Shown: in pieces, positions 12,001 through 24,527 of the stretch
How the letters are laid out: every line of letters begins with the position of its first letter
How positions within the stretch are numbered: position 1 is the first letter of the stretch
Assembly: GCA_034509495.1 (NCBI GenBank)
Contig: CM067520.1
Location: 23,835,182 to 23,899,181 of the forward strand
Length of the DNA: 64,000 nucleotides
Direction of reading: 5' to 3'
DNA from: Acestrorhynchus altus
Taxonomy: Eukaryota; Chordata; Actinopteri; Characiformes; Acestrorhynchidae
Made by a program: the position numbers and the translations under genes
The notes under the pieces: model-generated
Told to the model about the DNA's origin: nothing
The model's input: only the letters and a program-made list of their open reading frames with translations
The model's database searches: none

Positions 12001-15000
12001 TTAAATGAAAAGATGGAAGGAATCATAAAATGCAAGTAGAAGGAGGGACATGATCGAGAACAATGCAGGAGCATTTGAAGCGACTGTATTGCTTGTACTG
12101 GCCGTAATAGTCACTTTGGGAGGGAAGGAGCCCACTGTTGCTAGCAGGAAACTTGAGAAGTTTGACGTCTTAGTGAAGACAGAGACACTTGTTGAATCAC
12201 GTGCAATTCTGGTGCTGTTACTGGAGCTGGTGTTAGAGTTGCTGTTCACGCTCAAGACTGCAGCCTGAACCCATGACTGACCAATCTTACACATCAGTGG
12301 ACCTCCTTTATTAGTCTGAAAGTGAGAGAGAATGACTATGAGCCAGTGATCTACACCCAAAATGCAAAATCCTACAAACACCAGCTTATATTGAAAGAAA
12401 CGATGAAGGGTGACCCAGAATGGGAAACTGCATTTTCGTTGGCATAACTGAACATTCATACTGCGAACCTCATACATGCTTACGTCATAACAACGTGGAG
12501 TTGACCGTTGTAGCCCAATTTGGATTTGTGCTTAATAGTTAATAGAGGTGAAGCCAAGACTGCTCTACTTTGTGGCTTATTTGTACTGGTTTTGGGCTCG
12601 CTGATACATGGCCCACTCACATGGCTTAGAGATGTATTGATTATGCAACACATCCATGTTCTGTTAATGGAGCTGCTCATATGAAAAGATTTTTACAGCA
12701 GCAGCATCACTGACATCATGCTGTTCTGTACTTGGGCATGGGCAATGATCATACTGGATGTATTAGCCCACCAAAATGAATTGTGCCCACCTCCACCTCT
12801 TCAGGCGGGCCTGGGAACGGTTCACTTGCACAGGCTTGGGCACGGTTCTTAGCGTTTACCCTCGTGAAATGATCCAGGCATTTTTTTACTCACGCACAGT
12901 ACAGATTAACTTGTGTTGTGTAATTAGACATGTAAATTAGAGACCTGTTCCAGGGGCATGACTGTGGTGCAGATGCTGCCGCTAGATGAGGACGAGTTCC
13001 CACAGCTTGCAATAGTGGCGCTGAACTGCTGAAGAGTTTGATCAGCTACAACAGGAAGAAAAACAACATTGATACATACTTTGTGGGCTGATTGAGTAAT
13101 TTATAACAGGCTCAGCAAAACCAGCAGAACAATCCACATACATCTTCACACATGGACACAAATAAACATGTACCTCCTCCTCCTGATCCCCAGCCAGCTG
13201 CCCAGCATTGCGTGTTGATGGGGAAGCTGTTGTCCCCCCGATCCACACATACGGGCTGAATGTAGTCTGAAAGTGTTGGCTTATAAGACAACTGCAGAAC
13301 AGCTATATTGTTGCTTGAACCACTGCTGAGTGTGATATTGGTCACATTGACTCTGATCTCGTTGGGATTGGAGGCGTTCTGTTTGAGGCGACCCAGGATT
13401 ACCGTCCAGCTAGAAGCATTGGAGGAGCTGGAAGATAAAATACAGATCACACCTCAAAAATAGCATTAATGTGTTTATGCGGTTTTGATCTCAGATTCAG
13501 TTCATTTCGGTGGAACCTAGAGAAGCTGTGGTGTTTACCTGGAGAAGCAGTCAGCAGAGCTCAGGACAAACTGCTGAGCTATCAGTGTTCCTCCACAGAC
13601 ATGAGTACCATTTTGTTGAAGGCTGGCCATCCATGGCCACACTCCAGCAGATGCCAAAGAGTTTCCCCCTCCAGTAATGGTATTCAGCCTGGCATTGCCA
13701 CACACCACAGCTGGGGTAAGAGAGGAAACAAAATGTTCTTATTGATATTGTTTGGTTTCATGCTTCAAACTCTAACACTACTTTGTATTTCTAACACTTT
13801 ACATTTGAAACAAATCCCAAAGAGCAGCAATGTAAATGAATCACTATAAAAGACCCCCCCAAAAAAAGGTCACCCATTCCAGTCTACATGTTCATGTGGG
13901 ACTTCAGGTGGCTGGAATGTGGAATAGGTGTGTTCCAGGTGGGCATTGGCTCTGAGAGAGCTTGTACACTCATTGACATAAAATAACACTGGGCTTTGGC
14001 TGTAAAGTGCTTCCACTGCTACCTTATAATAAAGCTCTCACACTTTTGGGTAGTGTACCTCTTGGACAGAGATCGTTGACAATTAGACATGTTTACAATG
14101 CATTCAAAGACATTTTGCCCAGTGGACAGACATTGAGACTTTGAGAAACCTGGTCTGCAATGGCCTGGAACTGCATCGTCTTTAGCAATGAATCCAGGTT
14201 CTGTTTGGGATCGAATGATTGTCGGGTTTGGGTATGAAGGCCTTATGGTGAGCACTTCAATCCTGCCACACACTGCCACAACTGATGGTGTGCTGATCTG
14301 GGGAGCCATCGCATACGACAGTCGGTCACCCTAGTTGTGATCCCTAGTACTAATACAAGGGGCATTAACAGCTCAGTGCTACGTGCAGGACATCCTGCAG
14401 CCATGTGTTTCATCTTATCAGGGCTTCCTCCTGGCCTTGAATAATGCTCATCAACACCATGGAATGTCTCCACCTGACTGCAATGCTTCCTTGGTCTTTC
14501 CAGTCTCCAGATTTATTGCCAATCAAGCATTTTTAGGACCAGTTTCAGCAAGCCAGTGAATAGAACTGTAGTGTAGTGTGTTCATATTTCTTTCAGTGCT
14601 GTTCTGAACCTCTCAAGACTCTTTCTAATAATCCCACTGAGAAGTACATTGCAAAATTCCAGTCATAATTCCATAAAGCCAAACCAGCTTTTCAGCATCT
14701 GAAAATGTCAGGAGGAGGATGTATCAACTCTACCTTCTACCTGCTCATGAAGTTTGGGATACAGAAGGCTTCTATGTGTACAGTACCAAAACAATTCTTA
14801 CGAGCAGGGGTAGTTATGGGGATAGTGGTGGTTGGAATGGTTGTAATGACTGGAGCAACAGAAGGCAGGCCAGTGCAGGACACACTCAAGTCCCCATCAG
14901 TTCCAGAGGAGGTGAATGTCACAAAGCCTGGCTGGTTGCTGGTGATCTGCTGGTTGATCCAGGTCTGGAACTGTGACACTCTGGAATATACACCAGGGAA

Positions 15001-18000
15001 ATTGGGCTGAGCACAACCAACACCAAAGCTCACAATGCCGGCCTGGACCCAAACACCACCTTGTTTGACGACAAGAGGACCTCCAGAGTCACCCTGTGTA
15101 GAAGAATATAGATATTTGTATTTGTTTAACAGTGAAAAAAGACACAATAAACAAAGTGAAGACCACGAGAGGAGTTTACCTGACAGGAGTCTTTTCCTCC
15201 TGCCAGCAATCCAGCACACATCATGTTGTTTGTGATACTTCCAACTCCATATAAGCAGTTACATTTCCTATTTCCAACAATTGGAATTTGTACTTCCTGT
15301 AGGGTCATCGGAGAAGGGAGATTTACTGAGGAAACACAAATGAAATTGATTTGATTAGCACTTTTTTGATCAACAACACATAAACACATGAAAGCCTCGG
15401 TGAGACAACGGCAGCAGTGGCATGGAAAACTCCCTCAAGCTGGAGGAAGACACCTTGGAAAGACCCAACCTCCTCTGGTCACACTCATAGCTGAGTCGTT
15501 TCTCTGGGTGAGGGTGCTCTCGGGTTGGTTTCCCCACATTGAGAATGTTTATCATCACTCTGGCTGTAATCTATATCAAGGGACCAACTGGTGCATTGGA
15601 AGTTCTAATCCAAAGGTGGAGGAAACAAACTCTTAAAAGTGGACATGGCGGATAAAGCTGAATACTCAATAAAACACTATTCATATGGGATTAGTTTAAC
15701 ATGGGTAAGGTCCTCTGTGATCCCTTCCAAAAGCACCACGTCAGACAATTAATCTGACTGTGTGTTCCTACGACAGTAAAAATTCTGTACTCTTTTATCT
15801 AATGTAAAATGAACAATAAAAATAATCAAAGGTTATATATGTCCCCTGCAAAATGAGATGTGGCTAAATATTCCCCAAATTAGGTAATGATCTGATATTG
15901 CTGGAACTTGAGGAAAAGTATATTGATTATCTATACTTACATCCAGGCTCAAAACTAAATCTAGGGTATAATTGCAGTGATGTCTAATGCCCTTATGTTT
16001 TTGATATCGCAGAGAGAGTCTAGGGTGTTACGCTGGATCAGAGACAGCAGTGCTGCTAGAGTGTTTAAACCCCTCAGCGTCACAGAGTCCGTGGGCTTAG
16101 TCCATGAGGACTGGGTTCTCAAGATTTCATTCCATCATCTGGGGTGAAAGAAGGCTATCAAAGTATGCACAGAAATAAATGGACTATAGTCTGTAATTAT
16201 AAAATTACAGAGAGTCATATTCTGTTAGCAGTACTTCTCTACAGGGATTAGACTGCTGTATGTGTCAGCAATGGATGTAACTTAATTTACTTAGTTACTT
16301 AGTAACATAATTTACTGCATTAATTAGAATGGGGTGTTTAATTTGATTAATTAATCCACCATTAAATATCTTGCTGTGTGTAGATTCCTATGTACATGCA
16401 AATTCCCATAACACTTCAAGATCAACACTCTTTATGTAAAACACCCATCATTAGCTTCATCATTTCTCACCTCCACTGGCGATGGTACCCCAACCAGTGA
16501 CCCAGGTCAGTGTGCCACTGAAGAATGCACTTCCAGCTGCAGCCAGGCACACCGGAGAAATGTACGGTGTGAAACTCACGGGAGAGTTCAACTGCAGCAG
16601 GGCGATGTCGAAGTCATTAGTGGCTGGACTGTAGTTGGGATTTCTGATAACCTGACTAATAGTTCTGGACATTGAATTTGGGTTAGATGACTGCAATGCA
16701 TACATGCCCAGGAACACAGTCACCTGTGAAGCAGTATAACTGAAAGAAAAAGGAAAACCATTTCATCACCTTCTCCAGAACATTATTGCATTTCTTATCA
16801 CTGGATTATAAAATACTCCTTAGAACTAAAATTCTGCTTGATACCTTTGAAAGCAGTGGGCTGCGGTCATAACCCAGCCAGAATTGATGAGGGATCCACC
16901 ACAGAAATGGAAACCATTATTCTGCAGGCTGACTTGCCAAGGCCAAGATCCAGGAGCAGCACTCTGTCCTCCCACTATCTTGGTGTTTAGAGAAGCCACA
17001 CCACACACTGGCGAAGAAAGAAAAGCAGAATTTCTAGTTTAGTACCCAAATGAAGAATGGTTATATTCAGTAAATAATATTAATAATGATAATGCACTTC
17101 TCGTTGTGCAAATAGGTGCACCCAGAAAGAAGTGTGGGATTTCAGTGCTTTTGGGAGGGAAGATAAAGGTTAACAGGAACAATAAATGATAAATAATGTA
17201 GACTAATATGATCAATATTTATTGATATACACATACAGGAGTCATGTTTCTTAGTATGGCGCCGGGTTTAACACAACATGCCGCAGTCGTGCATTGAAAT
17301 TGGTTGCTTCTATCTGGGTGCAGTAGTTTATTCTGACAATGGGTGCAATAATTTAAAAAAAAAATCCCAATAAACAATCCTACTGACAAAATATAAACAC
17401 TAAATCAGAATCATTCAGTCAGCAGCTTAATTTGTTTAAGCTGCTTTATCCTCCACAGCCTGACCAGATGGTGAAGCTGGTTAAGCTGGCTAACAACATT
17501 TGATTCTGACCAACATAGGGTATGAATTTGGGTGTTTAGCTGGTCTATAAGCACGATCAACCAAGCTACTCAACCAGTATGACCATGTACGTTGATAAGC
17601 ATGACCAGTTAGACCAGAATCTATGGCTATTCAACCAAGATGACCGCAGTTGAAACATACACTATGCTGGTCAAGATTCTGTGTCTCTTCCTCCAGACTC
17701 TGGGACCTTGATTCCCAAAGGAAATGCAAAATTTATTTTCATCAGAGAACATAACTTTGGACCACTCAGCAGCAGTCCAGTCCTTTTTGTCTTTAGCCCA
17801 GGCGAGACCTTTCTGACGCCGTCTCTTGTTCAAGAGTGGCTTGACATAATGAACGCAACAGCCGAAATGAATGTCTTGCATACATCTGTGCGTGGTGGTT
17901 CTTGAAGCACTGACTCCAGCTGCGGTCCACTCTTTGAGAATCTCCCCCCACGTTTTTGAATGTGTTTTGTTTCACAATCCTCTCCAGGATGTGGTTATCC

Positions 18001-19521
18001 CTATTGCTTGTACACTTTTTTCAACCACATCTTTTCCTTCCCTTCGCCTCTCTATGTGCTTGGACACAGAGCTCTGTGAACAGCCAGCCTCTTTAGCAAT
18101 GAGCTTTTGTGTCTTGCCCTCCTTTTGCAAGGTGCCAGTGGTCATCTTTTGGACAACTGTCAAGTCAGCAGTCTTCCCCGTGAGTGTGTAGCCAACAGAA
18201 CTAGAGTGAGAGACAATTTAAAGGCCTTTGCAGGTGTTTTGAGTTAATCAGCTGATTAGAATGTGGCACCAGGTCACAATATTCTAATTTTCTGAGATAC
18301 TGAATTTAGGATTTTTATTAGTTGTCAATTATAATCATCAAAATGAAAAGAAGTAAACAATGAATATAATACACAAGATTCACTTTTTTAATTGATTTAC
18401 TGAAATAAATCTACTTTTTCATGATATTCTAATTTTATCACCAGCACCTGTACGTATATACTCAGGATAACACAATTAACCACAATGCAATAACATAGGC
18501 ATATTGCCCAACTCTACCCTAGGATCTACTAGTGATTATATTGATGCTACAGTCAGTACTGTTCTATGTTTATTTTGTAAATGCTGTATTAGTACTCAGT
18601 CGTTGTTCTGTATTGTTTTAATGAAAACAAAAATAGAACTCACCTCCCAACTGCGCATCACAGCCTGAAAGAAATATAACAAAGTTAATGTTCATTCATT
18701 CAGCATTTACAGGAACGACGCAGTCAAAAAGATTGTTTTGCTCAAGCAGATTCATGTAAAGATTAGATAAGAAGAAGTTTTTTGTGGCAAAGCTGTTTTC
18801 TGCAGCTCAGTTTGAAAAGAAATCCAATTCTATCAAACTAACCAACATGAAATATTACTGTTCGCTGGATCTAAATAATGTACTCATAGATTGAACTAGA
18901 TTATAGGATGGATTTACTATGAAATGGGAAAATAATTCCAATAAAACCAAATTTAATTTACAAGGATGAATTCAGCTGAATAATTCAATCAGTTTCTAAG
19001 AAGAAACTCTCTGTGAGTAAAAATAAGGAACCATGAGAGGAACTTAAAGGCTGGAATCAATAACCTTACAGACCAACAGCTCATTCTAAATACTGACCAC
19101 TCATTTGTATTTAATTGATATAAAACTAATTGAATATAATGCTGAAAAGGGTTCTTTGGCCAGTAAGAATGGAACCGTTTTGAACCAATTTAAGGGACTG
19201 ATAAAAAATGACCCCAAGACTCTGGGACAGATAAATTCTGAGACAAAGGACAAAAATAGTGGTAGTTTACCAACTCTTAGAGGGAGCAAATATGATTTCA
19301 GAATTGCTTTCCGTGAGTTCTGCTCTTAAACAGTCTGAAATACTTCCCATTCTGATAGTTCCGATTCAGTAATCCAGTGAGTAGGGGCACGTAGATATGT
19401 ATGGAAATTGTAACAAATTTATTAAATAAAAATTGCAATTAAATTATTATTAAATTATAAACTTACCCTTGAATATCAGGCTGATTATAAACGCTGCACT
19501 CAGTGTCCTTAACATCGCCAT
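12001..19521 (-). CDS. Secreted two-domain serine protease: active trypsin domain plus inactive pseudoprotease domain, probably GPI-anchored
   Basis: Ten minus-strand exons: 19,521-19,467, 18,664-18,644, 17,007-16,845, 16,739-16,471, 15,325-15,180, 15,093-14,802, 13,710-13,539, 13,427-13,174, 13,045-12,945 and 12,315-12,001. Phases agree at every junction, giving 595 residues ending in TAA. Residues 1-18 are a signal peptide. Domain 1 starts IVGGQ at 36 and carries His76 (TAAHC), Asp124 (FDIALL) and Ser221 (GDSGGP), with Asp215 at the pocket position that gives trypsin-like Arg/Lys preference. A Thr/Pro linker follows (about 290-316). Domain 2 starts ITGGG and has Asp369 for His (SADC), Asn413 for Asp (NNIAVL) and Lys494 for Ser (TNKGGP), so it should be inactive; it has many N-glycosylation sequons. 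The C-terminus (ALFSIMSLLLLAF) suits a GPI signal. This resembles fish polyserase/TMPRSS9-like genes. The joining of the two domains into one transcript is inferred from splice phase. Confidence 0.88.
12480..12880. mobile_element. Possible hAT-like non-autonomous fragment in intron 9
   Basis: The intron between exons 9 and 10 of the two-domain protease contains AGGCGGGCCTGGGAACGG and CAGGCTTGGGCACGGTTC, which recall hAT-type MITEs common in fish. Terminal repeats were not resolved. Confidence 0.35.
14020..14560 (+). mobile_element. Tc1/mariner-like transposase remnant in intron 6
   Basis: Plus-strand translation in shifting frames gives SNESRF, then VWVWRP, then a DDE-like stretch, the order expected for a Tc1-like transposase core. 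Stops and frameshifts are frequent. It lies in the intron joining the two protease domains, on the opposite strand to the gene. Confidence 0.6.
15385..15640 (+). repeat. Dispersed repeat family D fragment in intron 4
   Basis: CAGTGGCATGGAAAACTCCC and the following GGAGGAAGACACCTTGG match the family at 23,160-23,270 and, inverted, 24,780-25,200 (AAGGTTCTTCCTCCTAGCC). It is non-coding and lies between exons 4 and 5 of the two-domain protease. Confidence 0.55.
16010..16105 (+). mobile_element. MITE-like family A fragment in intron 4
   Basis: CAGCAGTGCTGCTAGAGTG and GTTTAAACCCCTCAGCGTC match the central part of family A at 24,655-24,700. Only one end is preserved. Confidence 0.5.
17625..18445 (-). 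mobile_element. Tc1-like transposon, 5' two-thirds, in intron 2
   Basis: Minus-strand frames read AKEAGCSQSSVSKHIERR (helix-turn-helix), then CVHYVKPLLNKRRRQKGLAW, then VMFSDENKFCISFG (first catalytic Asp region) and PRVWRKR. The upstream end, about 18,290-18,445, has the AT-rich terminal sequence TTAGAATATCATGAAAAAG. Two frame breaks and the missing C-terminus make it inactive. It lies in intron 2 of the two-domain protease, in the same orientation. Confidence 0.85.
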
Positions 19522-19556
19522 TGTCACTCACACTGAAGCTGTCTGACAACATTTCA

Positions 19557-19575
19557 CACTTATACCTGAGACACA

Positions 19576-19600
<25 letters not shown>
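19557..19600 (-). promoter_or_regulatory. Proximal promoter of the two-domain protease gene
   Basis: On the minus strand GGTATAAGTG (a TATA-like box, about 40 bases before the ATG) is preceded by GGGTGTGTCTCAGG and a GA tract. The same order (GA/CT tract, GGGTGTG-like box, CAGGT, TATA-like box, ATG) occurs upstream of the exon 1 copies at 48,371 and 60,279, so it is probably functional. Confidence 0.6.
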
Positions 19601-19639
<39 letters not shown>

Positions 19640-19653
19640 ACTCTCTCTCTCTC
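19580..19653. repeat. (CT)n microsatellite
   Basis: An almost uninterrupted CT run directly upstream of the protease promoter box; on the coding strand it is a GA tract. Confidence 0.95.
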
Positions 19654-19659
19654 AGTCAC

Positions 19660-20880
19660 ACACACTTTTGTTGGACTGCACTGATGTTAAACTTGCTTAT
19701 CTGGCCAGTATACAAATAAAAGCACAATGTCTTCTTTGGATCACTTTATATATCCTTCAGCACTGTTCCAGCTGGTGCTGCATTATTTCCTGGATAGACA
19801 TTAGAACATTGTATAGCTACTAGCACATTTTACTGGGTAAACAGAACCTGTATTAATGCCTTGAATGTACCTCATGTACCTCATTAACAACACAAGCTCT
19901 TAGTCATAAGACTCTCTTCGAACAACTTTCCAAATTACAGTCATTCCATTATTGATTTTCTCACAGTAGAACAAACTGTCGGCTTTAGAACATAGTAGAT
20001 TACAAAATTTTGGCCCATTCTCACATCATACTAAAGCTTTTCTTTTAATGGTGATACTGTCTGGTTAATGATTTATTCAAAGATGAAATACTACAACAAT
20101 ATAATAAATATTATTATAGAAATTATAGAATGATTGAATGTGCTTTTTAAGTGATGAACACAAAGAAACTGTTTAAAAAAATGTTCAATACATGAACTTT
20201 AATAAAAACTATGTTCCAGGACATTATCAGTGTGTGTGAGTCGACTGTAAAAATGAATTTCTGAGAAGAGGAAAGAACTCAGGGTTCCATTCAGATGAGT
20301 TGGGCAGAGAGGAGAGGACTGGAGGATAACATGTCCAGTCCTTTTCCTCACCGTCTATTGTTTTTATTTTCTAAGATTCGTCGGTTTTTGACTTAAGACA
20401 TTTTAGGATCGCTTCCATTCTGCCAGTGTCTGTAAGCCTACACCTTCCATATGTTCAGTGTTCAATGGTGTTTATATTTTACAACAAAATTTAACAAAAA
20501 TAGAAAAAAGAACAGATTAAACATATTTGTTATGTGTCTGTATTCAAAATAAAGCACTCTTAAAACATTTAAAAATGTTGTTCTTTAGATTGGATTCTTT
20601 AGATTTAGATTCTGATTCTCGTGCTGTTTGTGTGGGTTTATGTATTTAAAAAAATCATAATGTACATAATTCATTTGTATGTGATCATAATAATTGTCCA
20701 ACCTCCATCCATTTTTTTGTATTTGTTGAATGTTACTTTGCCTTTAAGACTAATTTATTTTTCCTATTTATTCTATTTATTACTTATTTATTCTATATTT
20801 ATGAATAAATCTAATACAAAATAGATTTCAGAAGTCCCAAATGTCCCAAATGAAGAACCAAATCAAAAAAGAGAAAAATA
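19660..20880. other. Intergenic AT-rich DNA, no gene seen
   Basis: This is the region upstream of the two-domain protease. Only short meaningless frames and low-complexity AT-rich sequence are seen. Confidence 0.5.
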
Positions 20881-20889
20881 TTACACTTG

Positions 20890-21780
20890 CTCATTTTTTT
20901 ATTGGGGAAATGATCCAATATTTCATATTTGTGAGTGACAAAGGTATGTGAACCTCTACAATTAGCAGATAATTAGATGAACTCAGAGTCCAGTGTTTTT
21001 AATCAATGGGAGACAATCAGGTTTAAGGTTGGTTCTGTTCTATTTAAAGAACAGGGATCTATCAATGTCTGATCTTCACAATCCAATTGTGAAAGTGTAT
21101 CATGGCATGAACGAAAAAGAACCACCTCTGAAGAGTTTGGATTCCACCGATCCACAGTCAGACAGATTGTTTTCTAATGGAGGAGATTCAAGACCATTAT
21201 TATCCTCACCTGTGCTTTGTTGGAGTTCTCCACCAACAATGATCATACCAAGAACAAGGCATGTAATAGTTTGACAATGAACAGTGGTGTGCTTTTCAGA
21301 GTTGCAATGAGCAAGCTGCTGCTCTCATGAAAGAACTTTGCTGCCCATCTGCAGTTTGCTAAACATTACATGCCAGAAAGCTATTGGATCATGGATTGAG
21401 AAGTATTATGTTTGGAGAAAGTAAAACTGTGAAATATGGTGGTGGTAGTATCATGGTTTGTATCTGTTTTGCTGCATTATTTGGGTCTATTATTGATGGA
21501 ACAGTGAATTGTGAATTTTACCAGCAAATTCTGCCCATGATCTGAATCTCAAGAGAATGTGGGTCAAGCAGCCGGACAATGACCCTAAAGTCATTGTTTT
21601 GGAATGGCAGAGTCCTGACCTTAATCCAGTACAAATGAAGCTGTTTTGAACAGCTCTGTATATACATGATAGTTTGCATTCCTCCATATTTAAGCCCCCA
21701 GTTTCCTCATTCCTCCAAATGGACTTCAAAGACACCCGTCTGAGTAATTAGAAGAAGTAATAAGAGATACCTTAATTACT
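20890..21780 (+). mobile_element. Tc1-like transposon remnant
   Basis: It begins near ACAAAGGTATGTGAACCTC, a Tc1-type terminus. Shifting frames give a SCQAAALMKE-like stretch, then KYGGGSIMV followed by FAALFGSIIDG, the conserved GGGSIMVWG region before the second catalytic Asp, then DNDPKV and SPDLNP. Multiple stops show it is dead. Confidence 0.8.
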
Positions 21781-22550
21781 TTGAATCTGGCAGTTGCTCT
21801 TTACATTTTAGCCAGATTTGCGATGAATGAATCAATGAAAATAGTCCAAAATGACTTGGAATACAAACTCTGTACATTATCTTCCATTAAAATATGTATA
21901 TACCATTTAAATACATGCTTAACAAAGAGGCTTCCTCATGGGTTCTTTAGTAAAAACCATGGTTCTGTATCGACCCACACCAACTTGAAATATTTGAATG
22001 ATTGAAAGGTTTTGCCTGGTTTCTCACAATGGAAAACATAGGTAGAGTCCTTTGATTATGTCTGATTTGTCACTGACAGGAAGGTGACGAAAGTATTGGG
22101 ACACCTGCATAACAGCAGTGACATGCAAAGTAGTTTGTGGTATCTTTTGTTCACCATGGTACTAAAAATATACACATCGCATAACTGTCACCCTTTGTAC
22201 AATACATTGATTTTCCCAAGAAAGGTGGATATTTGTATGTTTCTAATCGTGTTTCTGTTATTATTAGAAAGTGTATGGATGATGCCTCTTGGAAAAGCAA
22301 CAACAAAGGAACATAGCACAGTTAAATTTTATTAATAAATATATTGAAAGTGTATCATTGAAGGTATCACTACTCTGACATGAGGGGTACCGAGATTAAA
22401 TTCAATCTAAACTCTAAAGTTCGACAAGCTCAGTTTTTCTTTTCATCATTATCATGCCAGATTCAAATTTTGACAAAAATAAAGATTATTATCATTTATT
22501 GTCAGGAACAAAATGCAGCTAATAAGCTTCTACATTATTCAATCAGTAGG
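21781..22550. other. Intergenic DNA with small transposon scraps
   Basis: No gene is seen. About 22,083-22,110 (AAAGTATTGGGACACCTG) is an end of family B. Confidence 0.45.
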
Positions 22551-22554
22551 AGGC

Positions 22555-23046
22555 CATGATTCTCGACTGGAAGAGGGTGGCTTGCCCTCTCCAGATCGGT
22601 GGAGCTGTCCTGCCCCAAGTGGAGGAGTTCAAGTATCTTGGGGTCTTGTTCACAAGTGGGGGTGACGGATACAAGTGGCCAAAATGAGTTTCCTCCGTAG
22701 GGTGAGATCCTTGGCCACCCGAGAGGAGCTTGGAGTAGAGACGCTGCTCCTCTACATCAAGAGGAACCAGTTGAGGTGGCTCGGGCATCTTTTTCGGATG
22801 CCCCTGGACGTCTCCCCGGGGAGGTGTTCCAGGCACGTCCCACAGGGAGGAGACCGTGGGGTAGACCCAGGACACACTGGAGGGACTATGTCTCTTGGCT
22901 GGCCTGGGAACACCTCGGGGTCCCTCCTGGGGAGCTGGCTGAGGTGTCGGGGGAGAGGGAATCTGAGCATCCCTGCTTAGACTGCTGCCCCGTGACCCGG
23001 CCCCGGGTAAGCGGAAGAAGATGGATGGATGGATGGATGGATGGAT
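22555..23046 (+). mobile_element. 3' end of an RTE/Rex3-like LINE with ATGG tail
   Basis: It contains EEFKYLGVLF, MSFLRRVRSLATREELGVET and the GRPRTHWRDYVSWLAWE block, then a stop and about six ATGG units at 23,020-23,046. One frameshift separates the two coding parts and the 5' part is missing. It ends beside a (TA)n run. Confidence 0.85.
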
Positions 23047-23049
23047 TAT

Positions 23050-23069
23050 TCAATCAGTCAATCAATCAA

Positions 23070-23152
<83 letters not shown>

Positions 23153-23275
23153 CTTTTTACAACAAATGAGTTGTCACAAAGCAGCTTTACAGAAATCCAG
23201 GTCCAAGCCTCAGATGAGCAGCCAGCGGTAACACTGGCAAGGAAAACCTCAGGCTAGGAGGAAAAGTTCGGCACC
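23050..23275 (+). repeat. Dispersed repeat family D with internal (TA)n run
   Basis: TCAATCAATCAAAGTTTATA, a (TA)n run at 23,074-23,149, then GCTTTTTACAACAAATGAG and CAGCTTTACAGAAATCCAGG form a very common fish repeat. The inverse version is at 24,780-25,205, ending CTTTAATTGATTGAT. Confidence 0.75.
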
Positions 23276-23384
23276 TTAAGCATCGACATGTTGTCTTGAC
23301 TCAGGGCCGTCTGATTTTTGAGTAAATCAGTAAATGACTCATAGGTATCAGGTATATTCTAAGTCACAACGTTTATAGCCAAGA

Positions 23385-23960
23385 TCATTAAGAAAGTTTT
23401 CAATCATACTTATGGAGACGACACACTGATCTATCTGGCTCTCTCAGCCCAGTAGATCCACTGTGTCAGTGTCTGGATTACATAAATATTTGGATGAGCC
23501 AAAGTTTCCTACAGTTAATGACAAACAGAGATTGCAGTGTTTGGCAGCAGAGAGAAGAGGGTGTGTGTTAGTGTGTAACACCTCAGTTCTCATCATTATA
23601 GACTCAGACCTTACATTCACTAACAGTATCATCACCAGCAGAACAGCCTTTAATCACCTTTCAAACATAGTCAAAGTCAGGGGTCTGGTGTCCCAGCAAT
23701 ATCTAGAGAAGCTCCTTCATGCTTTTATCTCCAGAGGCTTCTGGTCTATAAGTCTCGGAATGGTTTTGGCCCAGAACACACCTCAGATTTGTTTTGAGAA
23801 TATAAACCCAGTACTTCAGGTCATGGACTGCTCAGCTCGGCCAAACCCAGAGTCCGAACTAAACAACGGAAGCTGGATTTAGCTATGCTGTGTGTAACTG
23901 GAACAGTCTTAGGATGTGCCACAAATGTAGAAATGTTTAAATCTAGGTTACCTGTTTCTG
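23385..23960 (+). mobile_element. Rex1/CR1-like LINE fragment (reverse transcriptase C-terminus)
   Basis: One frame reads IIDSDLTFTNSIITSRTAFN, then HLSNIVKVRGLVSQQYLEKL, then LHAFISRGF. This matches the order seen near the C-terminus of Rex1/CR1-type reverse transcriptases (a SDL...HI motif, then TAF.HL.NI, then LVHAFI.SR.DYCN). Upstream, YINIWMSQ also fits in another frame. It is truncated and frameshifted. Confidence 0.7.
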
Positions 23961-24527
23961 TCCCTATGATTGAGCTCCAGATTAAAAATTTATTTTTATT
24001 GCACTTTTAGTGATAATCCTAACCCGAACTTTAATTCTAATCCTAATCCCAACCTTCACCTGTTCATAATTTACTGAATCAGATACTTCACTGCTGTTAC
24101 ATCACTGATCACAGTCTGTTGAGTGATCATCTGAAAAAGACCACTCCAAATGAAGTAGTCACTGAAACGTATTGTAGACATGACCTAAGCACAACTTAGA
24201 AGTTTACAGTTCAGCAGTGGCCTTATGCCTTGTGCAGGGGGTGTCCAGTGGTTTAATTTTTTTTTTTTTCCTCATACCATACCAGGCCATCCTTCCTGCC
24301 AAACCTGAAATCTGCTCGTTAGATGCCTGGTCTCATATTACTACAAAGTTGTAACTATTTACTAAAAACAGGCTTCTAGGTTTGAGCTGCTGAGAACTGT
24401 CCTCTGTTTAATAACCCACCTCACTATGGTATTCATTTCCATTCAGATCAATACTGAAAAACAAAATTCAGCTTTCAGTCATTTCAGTCATATTATTACA
24501 GACTGTAGACCATCTGTTTCTATTCTT

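Noticed and set aside
22776..23150. A long frame ending in an Ile-Tyr repeat
   Set aside because: It is a LINE 3' end running through ATGG units into a (TA)n microsatellite.
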